Assembly: GCA_937883885.1 (NCBI GenBank)
Contig: CAKZXL010000652.1
Location: forward strand, 1-13,706
Length of the DNA: 13,706 nucleotides
Direction of reading: 5' to 3'
DNA from: an uncultured Aquincola sp.
GTDB lineage: Bacteria > Pseudomonadota > Gammaproteobacteria > Burkholderiales > Burkholderiaceae
Shown here: piece after piece, positions 1 to 7,270 of the stretch
How the letters are laid out: each line of letters starts with the position of its first letter
Position numbering within the stretch: the first letter of the stretch is position 1
Program-made: the position numbers and the translations under genes
The notes under the pieces: generated by a model
The model's input: only the letters and a program-made list of their open reading frames with translations
Database searches by the model: none
What the model was told of the DNA's origin: nothing

Positions 1-855
1 GATCCACAGGTACACGTCCTTGCTGAAGCCGATGCCGTAGCTGGCCTGCACCGCATAGGCCGCGCCGAAGATGGAGGTGACCACCGGGATCACGTTCATC
101 AGCGCCATGCACACCACGCGCAGCATGTCGCCCCAGCTCTCGGTCACGGCCTGCACCACGGGGGTACGCACCACGGCCTTCTTGGCGCCAGCATCGGCAA
201 AGGCCGGCGTTTCATGCACTTCGCGGCGGATGATGTAGCCGGCCACGATGACGACGAAGCTCAGCAGGAACGGGATGCGCCAGCCCCAGCTGTTGAAGGC
301 CTCGGTGGGCATGTAGTGCGCCAGCGGCAGGAACACCGCGGCCGCCATGATCTGGCCGGCCTGCACGCCCTGCAGCGTGAAGCTGGCGAAAAAGCCCCGG
401 CGCCCGAATGGCGCATGCTCCAGGATCATCGAGCTGGCGCCCGAGATCTCGCCCGCCACCGCAAAGCCCTGGATCAGCCGCAGGATGACCAGCAGCACCG
501 GCGCCAGGATGCCGACCTGGTCGTAGGTGGGCAGCAGGCCCACCGCCACGGTGGAAAAGCCCATCAGGAACATGCACAGGATGAGCACATTCTTGCGGCC
601 GTGGGTGTCGCCCCAATGGCCCAGCACGATGGCGCCGATGGGCCGCGCCACATAGCCCACGCCGTAGGTGGCCAGCGAGGCCACGATGGCGATGGTGGGG
701 TCGCCCTTGGGAAAGAAGATCTGCGGAAAGATCAGCGACGCGGCGGTCGCGTAGATGAAGAAGTCGTAGTACTCCAGCGCCGATCCGATCCAGCCGCTGG
801 CCGTGGCCTTGCGGGTCTGGCGGCCGCCGTGGGCGCCTGCGTGGGAAGTTGCCAA
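1..855 (-). CDS. MFS transporter, metabolite:H+ symporter (MHS) family, partial
   Basis: Inner-membrane proton symporter of the MHS group (relatives of ShiA, KgtP and ProP), which import organic acids, aromatic acids or betaines. The first 285 residues are present and the reading frame is still open at the left edge. Visible hallmarks are the N-terminal ASGWIGSALEYYDFFIY stretch (residues 19-35), RPIG (71-74), the MFS loop motif GHWGDTHGRK (79-88) and RLIQGFAVAGE (126-136). I chose a TTG start: an AGGAG lies 7 nt upstream, an in-frame TGA lies about 11 codons further up, and the first internal ATG would remove the first two membrane helices. It is divergent from the IclR gene across a gap with a palindrome, so that regulator probably controls it. 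Family call firm; substrate unknown, possibly an aromatic or carboxylic acid. Confidence 0.9.
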   Translation of the reverse strand, partial: MATSHAGAHGGRQTRKATASGWIGSALEYYDFFIYATAASLIFPQIFFPKGDPTIAIVASLATYGVGYVARPIGAIVLGHWGDTHGRKNVLILCMFLMGFSTVAVGLLPTYDQVGILAPVLLVILRLIQGFAVAGEISGASSMILEHAPFGRRGFFASFTLQGVQAGQIMAAAVFLPLAHYMPTEAFNSWGWRIPFLLSFVVIVAGYIIRREVHETPAFADAGAKKAVVRTPVVQAVTESWGDMLRVVCMALMNVIPVVTSIFGAAYAVQASYGIGFSKDVYLWI

Positions 856-950
856 GGCTTGTCTCCTGTCTTCGAGGTGCTTTCACTGTAGCCAGCGGGG
901 CGGCAAAAGGGGCTGGCTGCGCACACTGAACGTGCGATGATCAAGCGCTA

Positions 951-969
951 GCGATCGATCATCGATCGC
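951..969. promoter_or_regulatory. Perfect 19-bp palindrome, likely IclR operator
   Basis: GCGATCGAT and ATCGATCGC flank a single central C, a perfect 9-bp inverted repeat. It overlaps a second short palindrome, CGCTAGCG (946-953), and is bracketed by direct copies of ATCAAG (940-945 and 970-975) spaced 30 bp, about three helical turns. It lies between the divergent MHS transporter and IclR genes, 29 bp before the IclR start. IclR proteins commonly bind palindromes in such gaps and regulate both their own gene and the divergent one. The role is inferred from position and symmetry. Confidence 0.6.
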
Positions 970-997
970 ATCAAGGGTTACTCCGGAGTCTGGCGCC

Positions 998-1759
998 GTG
1001 ACCGACATCGACCGTTCGCTGCTGATCGAGGGCCTGGGCAAGGGCCTGCGGGTGATCGAGTGCTTCTCCGACCAGCACCCGCGGCTCACCGCCTCCGAAT
1101 GCGGCCGCTTGGCCGGCCTGACGCGCACGGCGGCCCGGCGTTACTTGGTGAGCCTGGTGCACTACGGCTATGCCGACACCGACGGCAAGCACTACTGGCT
1201 GCTGCCGGCCATCCTGCGGCTGGGCCGCAGCTACCTGGAAGCGGCGCGGCTGCCGCGGCTGGCCCAGCCCTTCCTGCAGCGGCTGTCGATGCAGACGGGC
1301 GAGACCGCCAACCTCAGCGTGCTGGACGGGCATGAGGTGGTCTACCTCAGCCGCAGCAATTCGCCGCGGGTGATCTCCATCGGCTTTCACCCGGGCGCGC
1401 GCATCCAGGCGCACCTGGTGTCGGCCGGTTTCGTGGTGCTGGCCAGCCTGACGGATGCCCAGCTGGACGCCTGGTTCGCCGATGCCGAGTTCGGCCGCTT
1501 CACCGCCGAGACGGTGGTGGCGCCCGAGCAGCTGCGGGCGATGGTGCTGCAGGCGCGGCAGCTGGGCTACTGGCTGGCCGAGCAGTACGCCGACATCGGC
1601 CTGCGCGGCCTGGCCGTGCCGCTGCTGGACCGCCACGGCCGCTGCGTGGCGGCCATGAGCATCACCTTTCAAAGCCGCGCCTACCCGGGCGACGATGCGC
1701 TGCTGAAACTGCTGCCCCCGCTGCAGGAAGCGGCACAGCTGCTGCGCGGGGTGCTGTAG
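998..1759 (+). CDS. IclR-family transcriptional regulator (PcaR/PobR-like)
   Basis: One-component regulator of 253 residues, the usual family length. The N-terminal winged helix-turn-helix opens with GLGKGLRVIECF (residues 12-23) and runs to about residue 76, with the recognition region around AGLTRTAARRYL. The remainder is the IclR effector domain (NLSVLDGHEVVYLSR, then a long small-molecule binding fold). The GLxKGLxVIExF opening is typical of the PcaR/PobR/PcaU branch, which controls aromatic acid catabolism. It starts with GTG, with GGAG 9 nt upstream. It is divergent from the MHS transporter, the likely target, and its stop lies only 3 nt from the stop of the convergent LacI gene, leaving no room for a separate terminator. 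Family firm; inducer unknown. Confidence 0.9.
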   Translation: MTDIDRSLLIEGLGKGLRVIECFSDQHPRLTASECGRLAGLTRTAARRYLVSLVHYGYADTDGKHYWLLPAILRLGRSYLEAARLPRLAQPFLQRLSMQTGETANLSVLDGHEVVYLSRSNSPRVISIGFHPGARIQAHLVSAGFVVLASLTDAQLDAWFADAEFGRFTAETVVAPEQLRAMVLQARQLGYWLAEQYADIGLRGLAVPLLDRHGRCVAAMSITFQSRAYPGDDALLKLLPPLQEAAQLLRGVL

Positions 1760-1762
1760 GGC

Positions 1763-2797
1763 TCAGGTGCTCTCTCGCGCCATCAGCTCGAAGCCCACGT
1801 CGACGTGCCGTTGCGGCAGTGGCCGCTGCTCCAGCCGGGCCACCAGCATCTGGCCGGCCTGCCGGCCGGTCTCACGCCCGTCGATGCGGATGCTGGTGAG
1901 GCTGGGCGACAAGCTGGCCGCGAACTCGGCATCGCCCCCGCCCATCACCGCCAGCTGCTGCGGCACCTGGATGCCGCGCACGCGGGCCTCGGTCAGCACG
2001 CCCATGGCCAGCAGGTCGGAGCTGCAGCACACCGCGTCGATGTCGGGCGCACGCGCCAGCACGTCGGCCAGTGCCGCGCGGCCCTGGGCATGGGTGCTGG
2101 GCGCTGCCACGGTCAATGCCACCGGCGCCCGCAGGCCCAGCGCCGCGGCGCGCCGAACGAAGCGGGCGGCCCGCCGCAAGGAGCGTTCATCGTCGGCCGA
2201 CACCAGCGCCAGCCGCTGGCGGCCGCGCTGCACCAGGTGGTCGCAGGCCGCTTCGCCGATGCGCTCGTGCGAGGCGCCCACCCGCATGTCGATCGGCTCG
2301 TCGGCCAGGTCCCAGGTTTCGACGATGGGAATGCCGGCCTGCCGCAGCAGCACGCGGCCCGCGGGTGAATGCCGCACCCCGGTGATCACCAGCCCCTCGG
2401 GCCGCCGGCCCAGGGCGGCGCGCAGCAGGTCGTCTTCGCGGCCGCCGCCGTAGCCGATCTCGCCGATCAGCAGCTGGTAGCCATGGGCGCTGAGCACCTC
2501 GGTCAGCCCGGCCGACAACTGGGCGAAGTTGCTGGCCTGCAGGTTGGGCACCAGCGCCGCCACGAAGCCCGAACGCGCCATGCGCAGCGTGCCGGCGGCG
2601 CTGTTGGGCACGTAGCCGGTGTCGGCAATCGCCTGTCGCACACGGGCCAGCGTCTCGGGGGCCAGCTTGGCCGGCTCGCGCAGCGCACGAGAGACCGTGA
2701 TGATGGACACCCCGGCCAGCCCGGCCACATGGTGCAGCGTGGCCGAGCCCGGTCGGGCGGCCGGCGCGGGCAATTCATCGTCGGGGGCCTGGGACAT
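1763..2797 (-). CDS. LacI-family transcriptional regulator
   Basis: DNA-binding regulator of 344 residues. The lacI-type helix-turn-helix is at about residues 20-45 (TLHHVAGLAGVSIITVSRAL), followed by YVPNSAAGTLRMARS, the hinge that inserts a leucine into the minor groove. The rest is a periplasmic-binding-protein-like sensor domain, with GVRHSPAGRVLLRQAGIPIV in the middle and SLTSIRIDGRETGRQAGQML near the end. The frame is open far upstream, but the family fold begins shortly after the ATG at 2797, so longer versions are spurious. No strong ribosome site is visible before this ATG. It is divergent from the tannase-family esterase gene, its probable target. The sensor resembles the GntR (gluconate)/sugar-acid side of the family, but the ligand cannot be read from sequence. 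Confidence 0.88.
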   Translation of the reverse strand: MSQAPDDELPAPAARPGSATLHHVAGLAGVSIITVSRALREPAKLAPETLARVRQAIADTGYVPNSAAGTLRMARSGFVAALVPNLQASNFAQLSAGLTEVLSAHGYQLLIGEIGYGGGREDDLLRAALGRRPEGLVITGVRHSPAGRVLLRQAGIPIVETWDLADEPIDMRVGASHERIGEAACDHLVQRGRQRLALVSADDERSLRRAARFVRRAAALGLRAPVALTVAAPSTHAQGRAALADVLARAPDIDAVCCSSDLLAMGVLTEARVRGIQVPQQLAVMGGGDAEFAASLSPSLTSIRIDGRETGRQAGQMLVARLEQRPLPQRHVDVGFELMAREST

Positions 2798-2851
2798 GGA
2801 GGGCAGTGTAGGCAACCGTCGTGGACGGGTAAGTCCCAATGCAGCCGCTAA

Positions 2852-2865
2852 TGGCAACGTTAACA
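2852..2865. promoter_or_regulatory. Candidate LacI-family operator
   Basis: TGGCAAC followed by GTTAACA forms a 14-bp imperfect palindrome: 5 of 7 positions pair around a central CpG. LacI-family operators are typically 14-20-bp palindromes centred on CG, with sequences such as TGTTAACGTTAACA. It lies 55 bp before the LacI gene and 83 bp before the esterase start, so it could serve autoregulation, esterase control, or both. Assignment rests on sequence type and position only. Confidence 0.45.
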
Positions 2866-2873
2866 CTGCACGA

Positions 2874-2893
2874 ACATGCAGTTTTGTGCATGT
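2874..2893. promoter_or_regulatory. Perfect 7-bp inverted repeat next to a TTGACA box
   Basis: ACATGCA and TGCATGT are exact inverted copies separated by GTTTTG, giving a 20-bp dyad. One base downstream is a perfect -35 hexamer, TTGACA (2895-2900), reading toward the esterase gene. No good -10 box follows at 17 bp (GTTGCT at 2918-2923), so the promoter may be weak or activator-dependent. A protein bound to the dyad would touch the -35 element. Confidence 0.45.
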
Positions 2894-2947
2894 CTTGACA
2901 TCACAAAGGCGCACCATGTTGCTGGTGCCGTCCCACCGGAGACCCCG

Positions 2948-4654
2948 ATGTACCCCAGCCTCATCCCCACGGCCTTGCCCCGCGCTGTCGCAGCCTCGGC
3001 CCTGCTGCTCACCCTGTGCGCCTGCGGCAGCGACAGCGACGCGCCGCCACCGGTGCCCGGCGTGGCCGAGTTGCAGCAGGCCTGCACCCGCATGGCCGGC
3101 ACCACCGTGGCGCCGACGCGCATCGGCCTGCCCAGCGGCGCGGCCACGGTGACCGCCGCGGTGCTGGTGCCGGCGGCCGGCGAGCTGCCCGAGTACTGCC
3201 AGCTGCAAGGCAGCATCGCCGCGCGCACCACGGGCGCCGACCCCATCCGCTTCCAGCTCAACCTGCCCACCACCTGGAACCAGAAGGCGCTGATGTACGG
3301 CGGCGGCGGCTTCAACGGCGTGCTGATCGACGGCACCGCCGCGCTGCGCGACGCGCCCGCCGGCATGGCGCGGCCGCTGGCCCAGGGCTATGCCACCTTC
3401 GGCACCGACTCCGGCCACGACGCCACCAGCTACAACACCACCGACCCGGGCCGCTTTGCGCTCAACGACGAGATGCTGGTGAACTTCGCGCACGAGTCGT
3501 ACAAGAAGGTGAAGGACAGCGCCCATGCGCTGATGGCCGGCTACTACCTGCGCACGCCCAGCCGCCAGTACTACTTCGGTGGCTCCGAGGGCGGGCGTGA
3601 AGGGCTGGTGATGGCGCAGCGCTACCCGGCCGACTTCGACGGCATCGTGTCGGTGGTGCCGGTGATCCACTGGACGGGGCTGTTCAACGGCTTCATCAAC
3701 TACAGCAAGCCGCAGTTCAACGGCGGCGCGCTCAACACCGCCAAGATCCGGCTGGTGGCCGATGCGGTGAACACCGCCTGCGACGGGCTGGACGGCATCG
3801 CCGACGGCGTGGTGAGCAACTACCTGGCGTGCCCTGCCCGCGTGAACCTGCAAGCGTTGCGCTGCGCCGGTGGCGCCGACGCGGGCGACAGCTGCCTGTC
3901 GGATGCGCAGCTGGCCACGCTGCAGGCCACCTACGGCCCCACGGTGATGCCGTTCGCGCTGGCCAACGGGCTCACCACCTACCCCGGCCGGCTCTTCGGT
4001 GGCGAGATCCAGCCGGGCGGCGAAGGCCTGGGCCGCTGGATCACCAATGGCCAGGTGCCGCAGGTGCCCACGCCGCTGGCCACCGATGCACGCGGCGTGA
4101 ACTACGGCAGCAGCTACGCGCGCTACGTGATCGCGCGCGATGCGGCCTTCGACGTGCGCAACTTCGACGCGGCCACGTTCCGCACGCGCATCCAGGAGGT
4201 GTCGGCGCTCATGGACGCCACCGACCCCGACCTGTCGGGCTTTTTGCGGCGCGGCGGCAAGCTAATCGTGCGCGAGAACAGCGGCGACATGGCGCAAAGC
4301 CCGCTGGCGGGCATCCAGTACTACCACAGCGTGGTGGCCCGGATGGGCCAGTCGGCGGTGGATGGCTTCATGCGGCTGTACGTGTCGCCGGCCTCCAACC
4401 ATGGCGGCACCGCGGCCAGCCTGACCACCGGCACCCTGGTGCCCACCACCACCGACCTGCTGGCCGAGCTGGACCGCTGGTCGACCACCGGCACCGCCCC
4501 GGCCGACGCCCTGGCCCAGGTGCGCAATGCGGCCACCGCGCCCTACGCCACGCTGGCCTCGCGCCCGATGTGCCGCTTTCCGGGCTACCCGCAGTACGTG
4601 GGCGGCGATGCCAGCCTGATGGCCAGCTACCGCTGCGCCACCTCGGCGCCGTAA
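2948..4654 (+). CDS. Tannase/feruloyl esterase family lipoprotein
   Basis: Predicted secreted serine esterase of 568 residues (tannase/feruloyl esterase fold, which also includes MHETase), acting on ester bonds of phenolic or plant-derived substrates. The start is the ATG with GGAG 6 nt upstream; it opens a lipoprotein signal with lipobox LCAC (Cys26) and Gly at +2, suggesting outer-membrane anchoring. The nucleophile is Ser213 in GGSEGGRE, the acid is probably Asp447 (NSGDMAQSP) and the base is His485 (SNHGG). The Asp-His spacing of 38 is normal for the family. Residues 279-287 (DGLDGIADG) match the lid calcium loop. Oddity: the family has Cys before the Ser and Cys after the His, joined as a disulfide; here both are Gly. 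Other cysteines typical of the fold remain. Divergent from the LacI gene, which probably controls it. Confidence 0.87.
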   Translation: MYPSLIPTALPRAVAASALLLTLCACGSDSDAPPPVPGVAELQQACTRMAGTTVAPTRIGLPSGAATVTAAVLVPAAGELPEYCQLQGSIAARTTGADPIRFQLNLPTTWNQKALMYGGGGFNGVLIDGTAALRDAPAGMARPLAQGYATFGTDSGHDATSYNTTDPGRFALNDEMLVNFAHESYKKVKDSAHALMAGYYLRTPSRQYYFGGSEGGREGLVMAQRYPADFDGIVSVVPVIHWTGLFNGFINYSKPQFNGGALNTAKIRLVADAVNTACDGLDGIADGVVSNYLACPARVNLQALRCAGGADAGDSCLSDAQLATLQATYGPTVMPFALANGLTTYPGRLFGGEIQPGGEGLGRWITNGQVPQVPTPLATDARGVNYGSSYARYVIARDAAFDVRNFDAATFRTRIQEVSALMDATDPDLSGFLRRGGKLIVRENSGDMAQSPLAGIQYYHSVVARMGQSAVDGFMRLYVSPASNHGGTAASLTTGTLVPTTTDLLAELDRWSTTGTAPADALAQVRNAATAPYATLASRPMCRFPGYPQYVGGDASLMASYRCATSAP

Positions 4655-4673
4655 ACCGCTGCTGGGGCTGCCG

Positions 4674-5837
4674 TCACGCCGGGTGGCGTTCGATCAACTG
4701 CTTGGCGATGACGGTGCGCAGGATCTCGTTGGTGCCTTCGCCGATGCACATCAGCATCGCGTCGCGGTAGTAGCGCTCGATGTCGTATTCCACCGAGTAG
4801 CTGTAGCCGCCGAAGATGCGCATCGCCTCCTGCGCACAGAAGGCGCCGGCCTCGGAGCCGGCGAGCTTGGCCATCGCGGCTTCCAGGTCGCAGCGCTCGC
4901 CGAGGTCGAACTTGCGGGCCGCCTGCTCGATCAGGCGCTTGGCGCCTTCCACCTGGGTGGCCATGTCGGCCAGCTTCAGCTGCACCGCCTGGTGCTGGCT
5001 GATCGGCTTGCCGAAGGCGCTGCGCTCCTGCGCATAACGCAGCGCCAGGTGCAGCGCGCCTTCAGCGATGCCGGCGCCGCGCGCGGCCACGTTGATGCGG
5101 CCCAGTTCCAGCCCGCCCGCGGTCTGCGCAAAGCCCTTGCCTTCCACGCCGCCCAGCAGGTGGCTGGCCGGCACGCGGTAGTCCTCGAAGGTCAGCTCGC
5201 AGGTGTCGATGGCGCGGTAGCCCATCTTCTTGAGCTTGCCCACCACGTTGAAGCCCGGGCCCTTGTCGGCGATCAGCAGGCTCATGCCGCGGTGGCGCGG
5301 CTCGGCCGCCTGGTCGGTCTTGACCAGCAGCAGCGTGCCGTGGCCATGCAGGCTGTTGGTGATCCAGGTCTTGCTGCCGTTGACCACGTAGTGGTCGCCC
5401 TCGCGCCGCGCCACGGTGCGGATGGCCTGCAGGTCGGAGCCGGCGTTGGGCTCGGTCAGGCCGATGCTGCCGCGGTACTCACCCGTGGCCATGCGCGGCA
5501 GCCAATGCTGCTTCTGTTCTTCGGTGCCGCAACGCTCGATGGCCGAGGCCATGATCAGGTGCGAGTTGAAGATGCCCGAAGGCGCCATCCACGCGCCCGC
5601 CACCTTGATGACGATCTGCGCATAGGTCCAGGCCGACAGGCCCAGGCCGCCGTAGGCCTCACCGATGGTGGCGCCGAAGAGGCCCAGCTCCTTCATCTGC
5701 TCGACGATGTCGTGCGGGTATTCGTCGGCGAGGTCGTATCGGCGGGCGGCGGGCCGAAGCTCCTTGTCCACCCAGGTCTCGATGGCATCGACGAAGGCCT
5801 GCTGGTCGTCGGTGGCGGTGTGGGGCTGCATGCTCAT
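4674..5837 (-). CDS. Acyl-CoA dehydrogenase
   Basis: FAD enzyme of 387 residues that introduces a 2,3-double bond into an acyl-CoA and passes electrons to electron-transfer flavoprotein. Family landmarks in order are the N-terminal helical domain (VDAIETWVDKELRP), LTEPNAGSD (127-135), VNGSKTWITN (152-161), YAQERSAFGKPIS (268-280) and the C-terminal GEGTNEILR, where Glu367 is the expected catalytic base. The ATG shares one base with the stop of the MaoC gene (TGATG), and AAGGTG precedes it by 8 nt, so the two are translationally coupled. It is last in the lyase-MaoC-dehydrogenase unit. In this setting a branched C4-C5 acyl-CoA such as methylsuccinyl-CoA is plausible, but substrate specificity is not readable here. 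It converges on the esterase gene with a 19-nt gap and no obvious terminator. Confidence 0.92.
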   Translation of the reverse strand: MSMQPHTATDDQQAFVDAIETWVDKELRPAARRYDLADEYPHDIVEQMKELGLFGATIGEAYGGLGLSAWTYAQIVIKVAGAWMAPSGIFNSHLIMASAIERCGTEEQKQHWLPRMATGEYRGSIGLTEPNAGSDLQAIRTVARREGDHYVVNGSKTWITNSLHGHGTLLLVKTDQAAEPRHRGMSLLIADKGPGFNVVGKLKKMGYRAIDTCELTFEDYRVPASHLLGGVEGKGFAQTAGGLELGRINVAARGAGIAEGALHLALRYAQERSAFGKPISQHQAVQLKLADMATQVEGAKRLIEQAARKFDLGERCDLEAAMAKLAGSEAGAFCAQEAMRIFGGYSYSVEYDIERYYRDAMLMCIGEGTNEILRTVIAKQLIERHPA

Positions 5838-6355
5838 CAGTAGTTCACCTTGTCTTCGACGCTGTGGCCCTGCTTGGCGATCAGCATCGTGCGGGTGAAG
5901 GTGCACACCTCCACCCCGTCCTGGTTGGTGCCCACGGTGCGCACCCTCACCAGGCCGGCACCGGGGCGCGATCGGCTCTCGCGCTTGTCCAGCACCTCGG
6001 AGGCGCCGTAGAGCGTGTCGCCCGCAAACACCGGGTGCGTGAGCTTGATGTCGCCCCAGCCCAGGTTGGCGATCGCCTTCTGGCTCACGTCGGTCACGCT
6101 CATGCCCACCAGCAGCGCCACGGTGAAGGGGCTGCAGACGATGCAGCGACCGAACTCGCTGGCCTTGGCGTACTCGGCATCGAAGTGCATCGGATGGGTG
6201 TTCATCGTCAGCAGCGTGAACCAGGTGTTGTCGGTCTCGCTGATCGTGCGGCCGGGCCGGTGCTCGTAGATGTCGCCGATGCGGAAGTCTTCGTAGCTGC
6301 GGCCGAATTGCTCGCGGTAGCGGTTCTCGCCGATGCGCTTGGCGGTCTGGACCAT
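5837..6355 (-). CDS. MaoC-like (R)-specific enoyl-CoA hydratase, single hot-dog
   Basis: Hot-dog-fold hydratase/dehydratase of 172 residues that adds water to an enoyl-CoA or removes it. The motif region is NTHPMHFDAEYAKASEFGR (52-70). In classical (R)-hydratases this site reads GDxNPxH; here the Asp position is Asn52 and the Asn position is His54, while Pro55 and His57 are kept. The ATG follows an excellent ribosome site, AAGGAG with 8 nt spacing. It lies 28 nt after the lyase gene and overlaps the dehydrogenase start by 1 nt. Placement between a CitE-like lyase and an acyl-CoA dehydrogenase suggests it hydrates itaconyl- or mesaconyl-CoA to citramalyl-CoA. This is inference; Mycobacterium has the same three-gene neighbourhood (Rv2498c-Rv2500c). 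Confidence 0.85.
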   Translation of the reverse strand: MVQTAKRIGENRYREQFGRSYEDFRIGDIYEHRPGRTISETDNTWFTLLTMNTHPMHFDAEYAKASEFGRCIVCSPFTVALLVGMSVTDVSQKAIANLGWGDIKLTHPVFAGDTLYGASEVLDKRESRSRPGAGLVRVRTVGTNQDGVEVCTFTRTMLIAKQGHSVEDKVNY

Positions 6356-6383
6356 GGGCTTGTCTCCTTGGGTGATCGGTTCT

Positions 6384-7214
6384 TCAGGCTTGGATGCGGG
6401 CCGCAATGCGGCGGGCCTTGGCCAGCACCGGTGCATCCACCATGCGGCCGCGGAACAGGTAGGCGCCCGGGGTGGCGCCTTCGGGCAGGTCGGCCAGCAG
6501 GGCCGCTGCCCATTCGGCCTCGGCCGCGCTGGGCTGCAGCGCGGCATGCACCACCGGCAATTGCCGAGGGTGGATGGCGGTCTTGCAGTCGAAGCCCAGC
6601 GCCGCCACGCGGCGGGTTTCTTCGGCCAGGCCGGCTTCGTCGTCCAGCGCGATGTACGGCACGTCCCAGGCTTGCAGCCCGCCAGCGCGCGCGGCATTCA
6701 CCAGCCGGCCGCGGGCATGCAGCAGGCCGTCCCAGCCGAACTGCGCGCCCAGCTCGGCCGCCAGGTCGGCGCCGCCCAGCATCAAGGCACCCAGGCGGCC
6801 ACCGGCTGCGGCGATGCGGCCGGCCTGCTCGATGGCCACCGGGGTTTCCAGCAGCGCCGCCAGCCGCGGGCAGCGCTCGCCGGTCCAGGCCTGCACCAGC
6901 TGCAGCTCGTCTGCCGACTCCACCTTGGGCAGCAGCAACCAGTCCAGCCGCACGTCCGCTTCCACCAGGGCCAGCAGGTCGCGCAGCCCTTCCAGCGTGC
7001 GCACGCCGTTCACGCGCAAGGCAATGCCGGCCGGCCGGCGGGCCTGCAGCCACTGCAGCACCGCGGCGCGGGCCTGCGCCTTGGCCCTCGGCGCCACCGC
7101 GTCTTCCAGGTCGATGCACACCAGGTCGGCGCCGGCCGCCAGGGCCTTGTCGAAACGATCGGGCTTTTCGCCCGAGACGAAGAGCATGGCGCGGGGTTGC
7201 TGGGCTGCGTTCAT
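6384..7214 (-). CDS. HpcH/HpaI-family CoA-ester lyase (CitE-like)
   Basis: TIM-barrel Mg2+-dependent lyase of 276 residues, related to CitE, malyl-CoA lyase and citramalyl-CoA lyase; these cleave a beta-hydroxyacyl-CoA by a retro-Claisen reaction. Residues seen are IDLEDAVAP (34-42), Arg67 in LRVNG, Glu123 in LLETP and Asp150 in LGGAD (the expected Mg ligands), and AIHPRQ toward the C-terminus. No citrate lyase alpha or gamma partners are nearby, so this is a stand-alone CoA-ester lyase. The start is uncertain: ATG at 7214 or at 7226 (four residues longer), both inside a perfect palindrome and neither with a ribosome site. I prefer 7214 because TAATAT, a -10-like box, covers 7225-7230. The likely product pair is acetyl-CoA plus pyruvate if the substrate is citramalyl-CoA (inferred). 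Confidence 0.87.
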   Translation of the reverse strand: MNAAQQPRAMLFVSGEKPDRFDKALAAGADLVCIDLEDAVAPRAKAQARAAVLQWLQARRPAGIALRVNGVRTLEGLRDLLALVEADVRLDWLLLPKVESADELQLVQAWTGERCPRLAALLETPVAIEQAGRIAAAGGRLGALMLGGADLAAELGAQFGWDGLLHARGRLVNAARAGGLQAWDVPYIALDDEAGLAEETRRVAALGFDCKTAIHPRQLPVVHAALQPSAAEAEWAAALLADLPEGATPGAYLFRGRMVDAPVLAKARRIAARIQA

Positions 7215-7228
7215 ATGTCCGGACATAT
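7213..7228. promoter_or_regulatory. Perfect 16-bp palindrome, likely GntR operator
   Basis: ATATGTCCGGACATAT is identical on both strands. It covers both candidate start codons of the lyase gene and overlaps a minus-strand TAATAT (7225-7230). It sits 43 bp before the divergent GntR gene, the usual place for an autoregulated operator. Its core TGTCCGGACA recurs with one change before the Bug gene (8208-8221). Palindromy is exact; binding by the GntR protein is inferred. Confidence 0.75.
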
Positions 7229-7270
7229 TAGGCAGGCGATGCGGACCAAGTCAAGCGCAGGGCCGGCACT

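Noticed and set aside
214..891. Plus-strand frame of 225 codons at the left end
   Set aside because: Antisense to the MHS transporter, whose membrane segments and GHWGDTHGRK motif are unambiguous; this frame shows no recognisable pattern.
2876..2947. Earlier ATG giving the esterase 24 extra residues
   Set aside because: It has no ribosome site, lies within an inverted repeat and before the TTGACA box, and would bury the lipoprotein signal peptide; the ATG at 2948 has GGAG at good spacing.
2798..3853. Upstream extension of the LacI frame, making a 696-residue protein
   Set aside because: The added part is antisense to the esterase and compositionally noisy; the LacI DNA-binding domain begins normally soon after the ATG at 2797.
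4655..4673. Possible terminator between the convergent esterase and dehydrogenase genes
   Set aside because: Only 19 nt, and no stem followed by a T-run could be found on either strand.
5838..5906. Longer dehydrogenase start within the MaoC coding region
   Set aside because: It would add 23 residues unlike the family; the ATG at 5837 overlaps the MaoC stop in a TGATG junction and has AAGGTG upstream.
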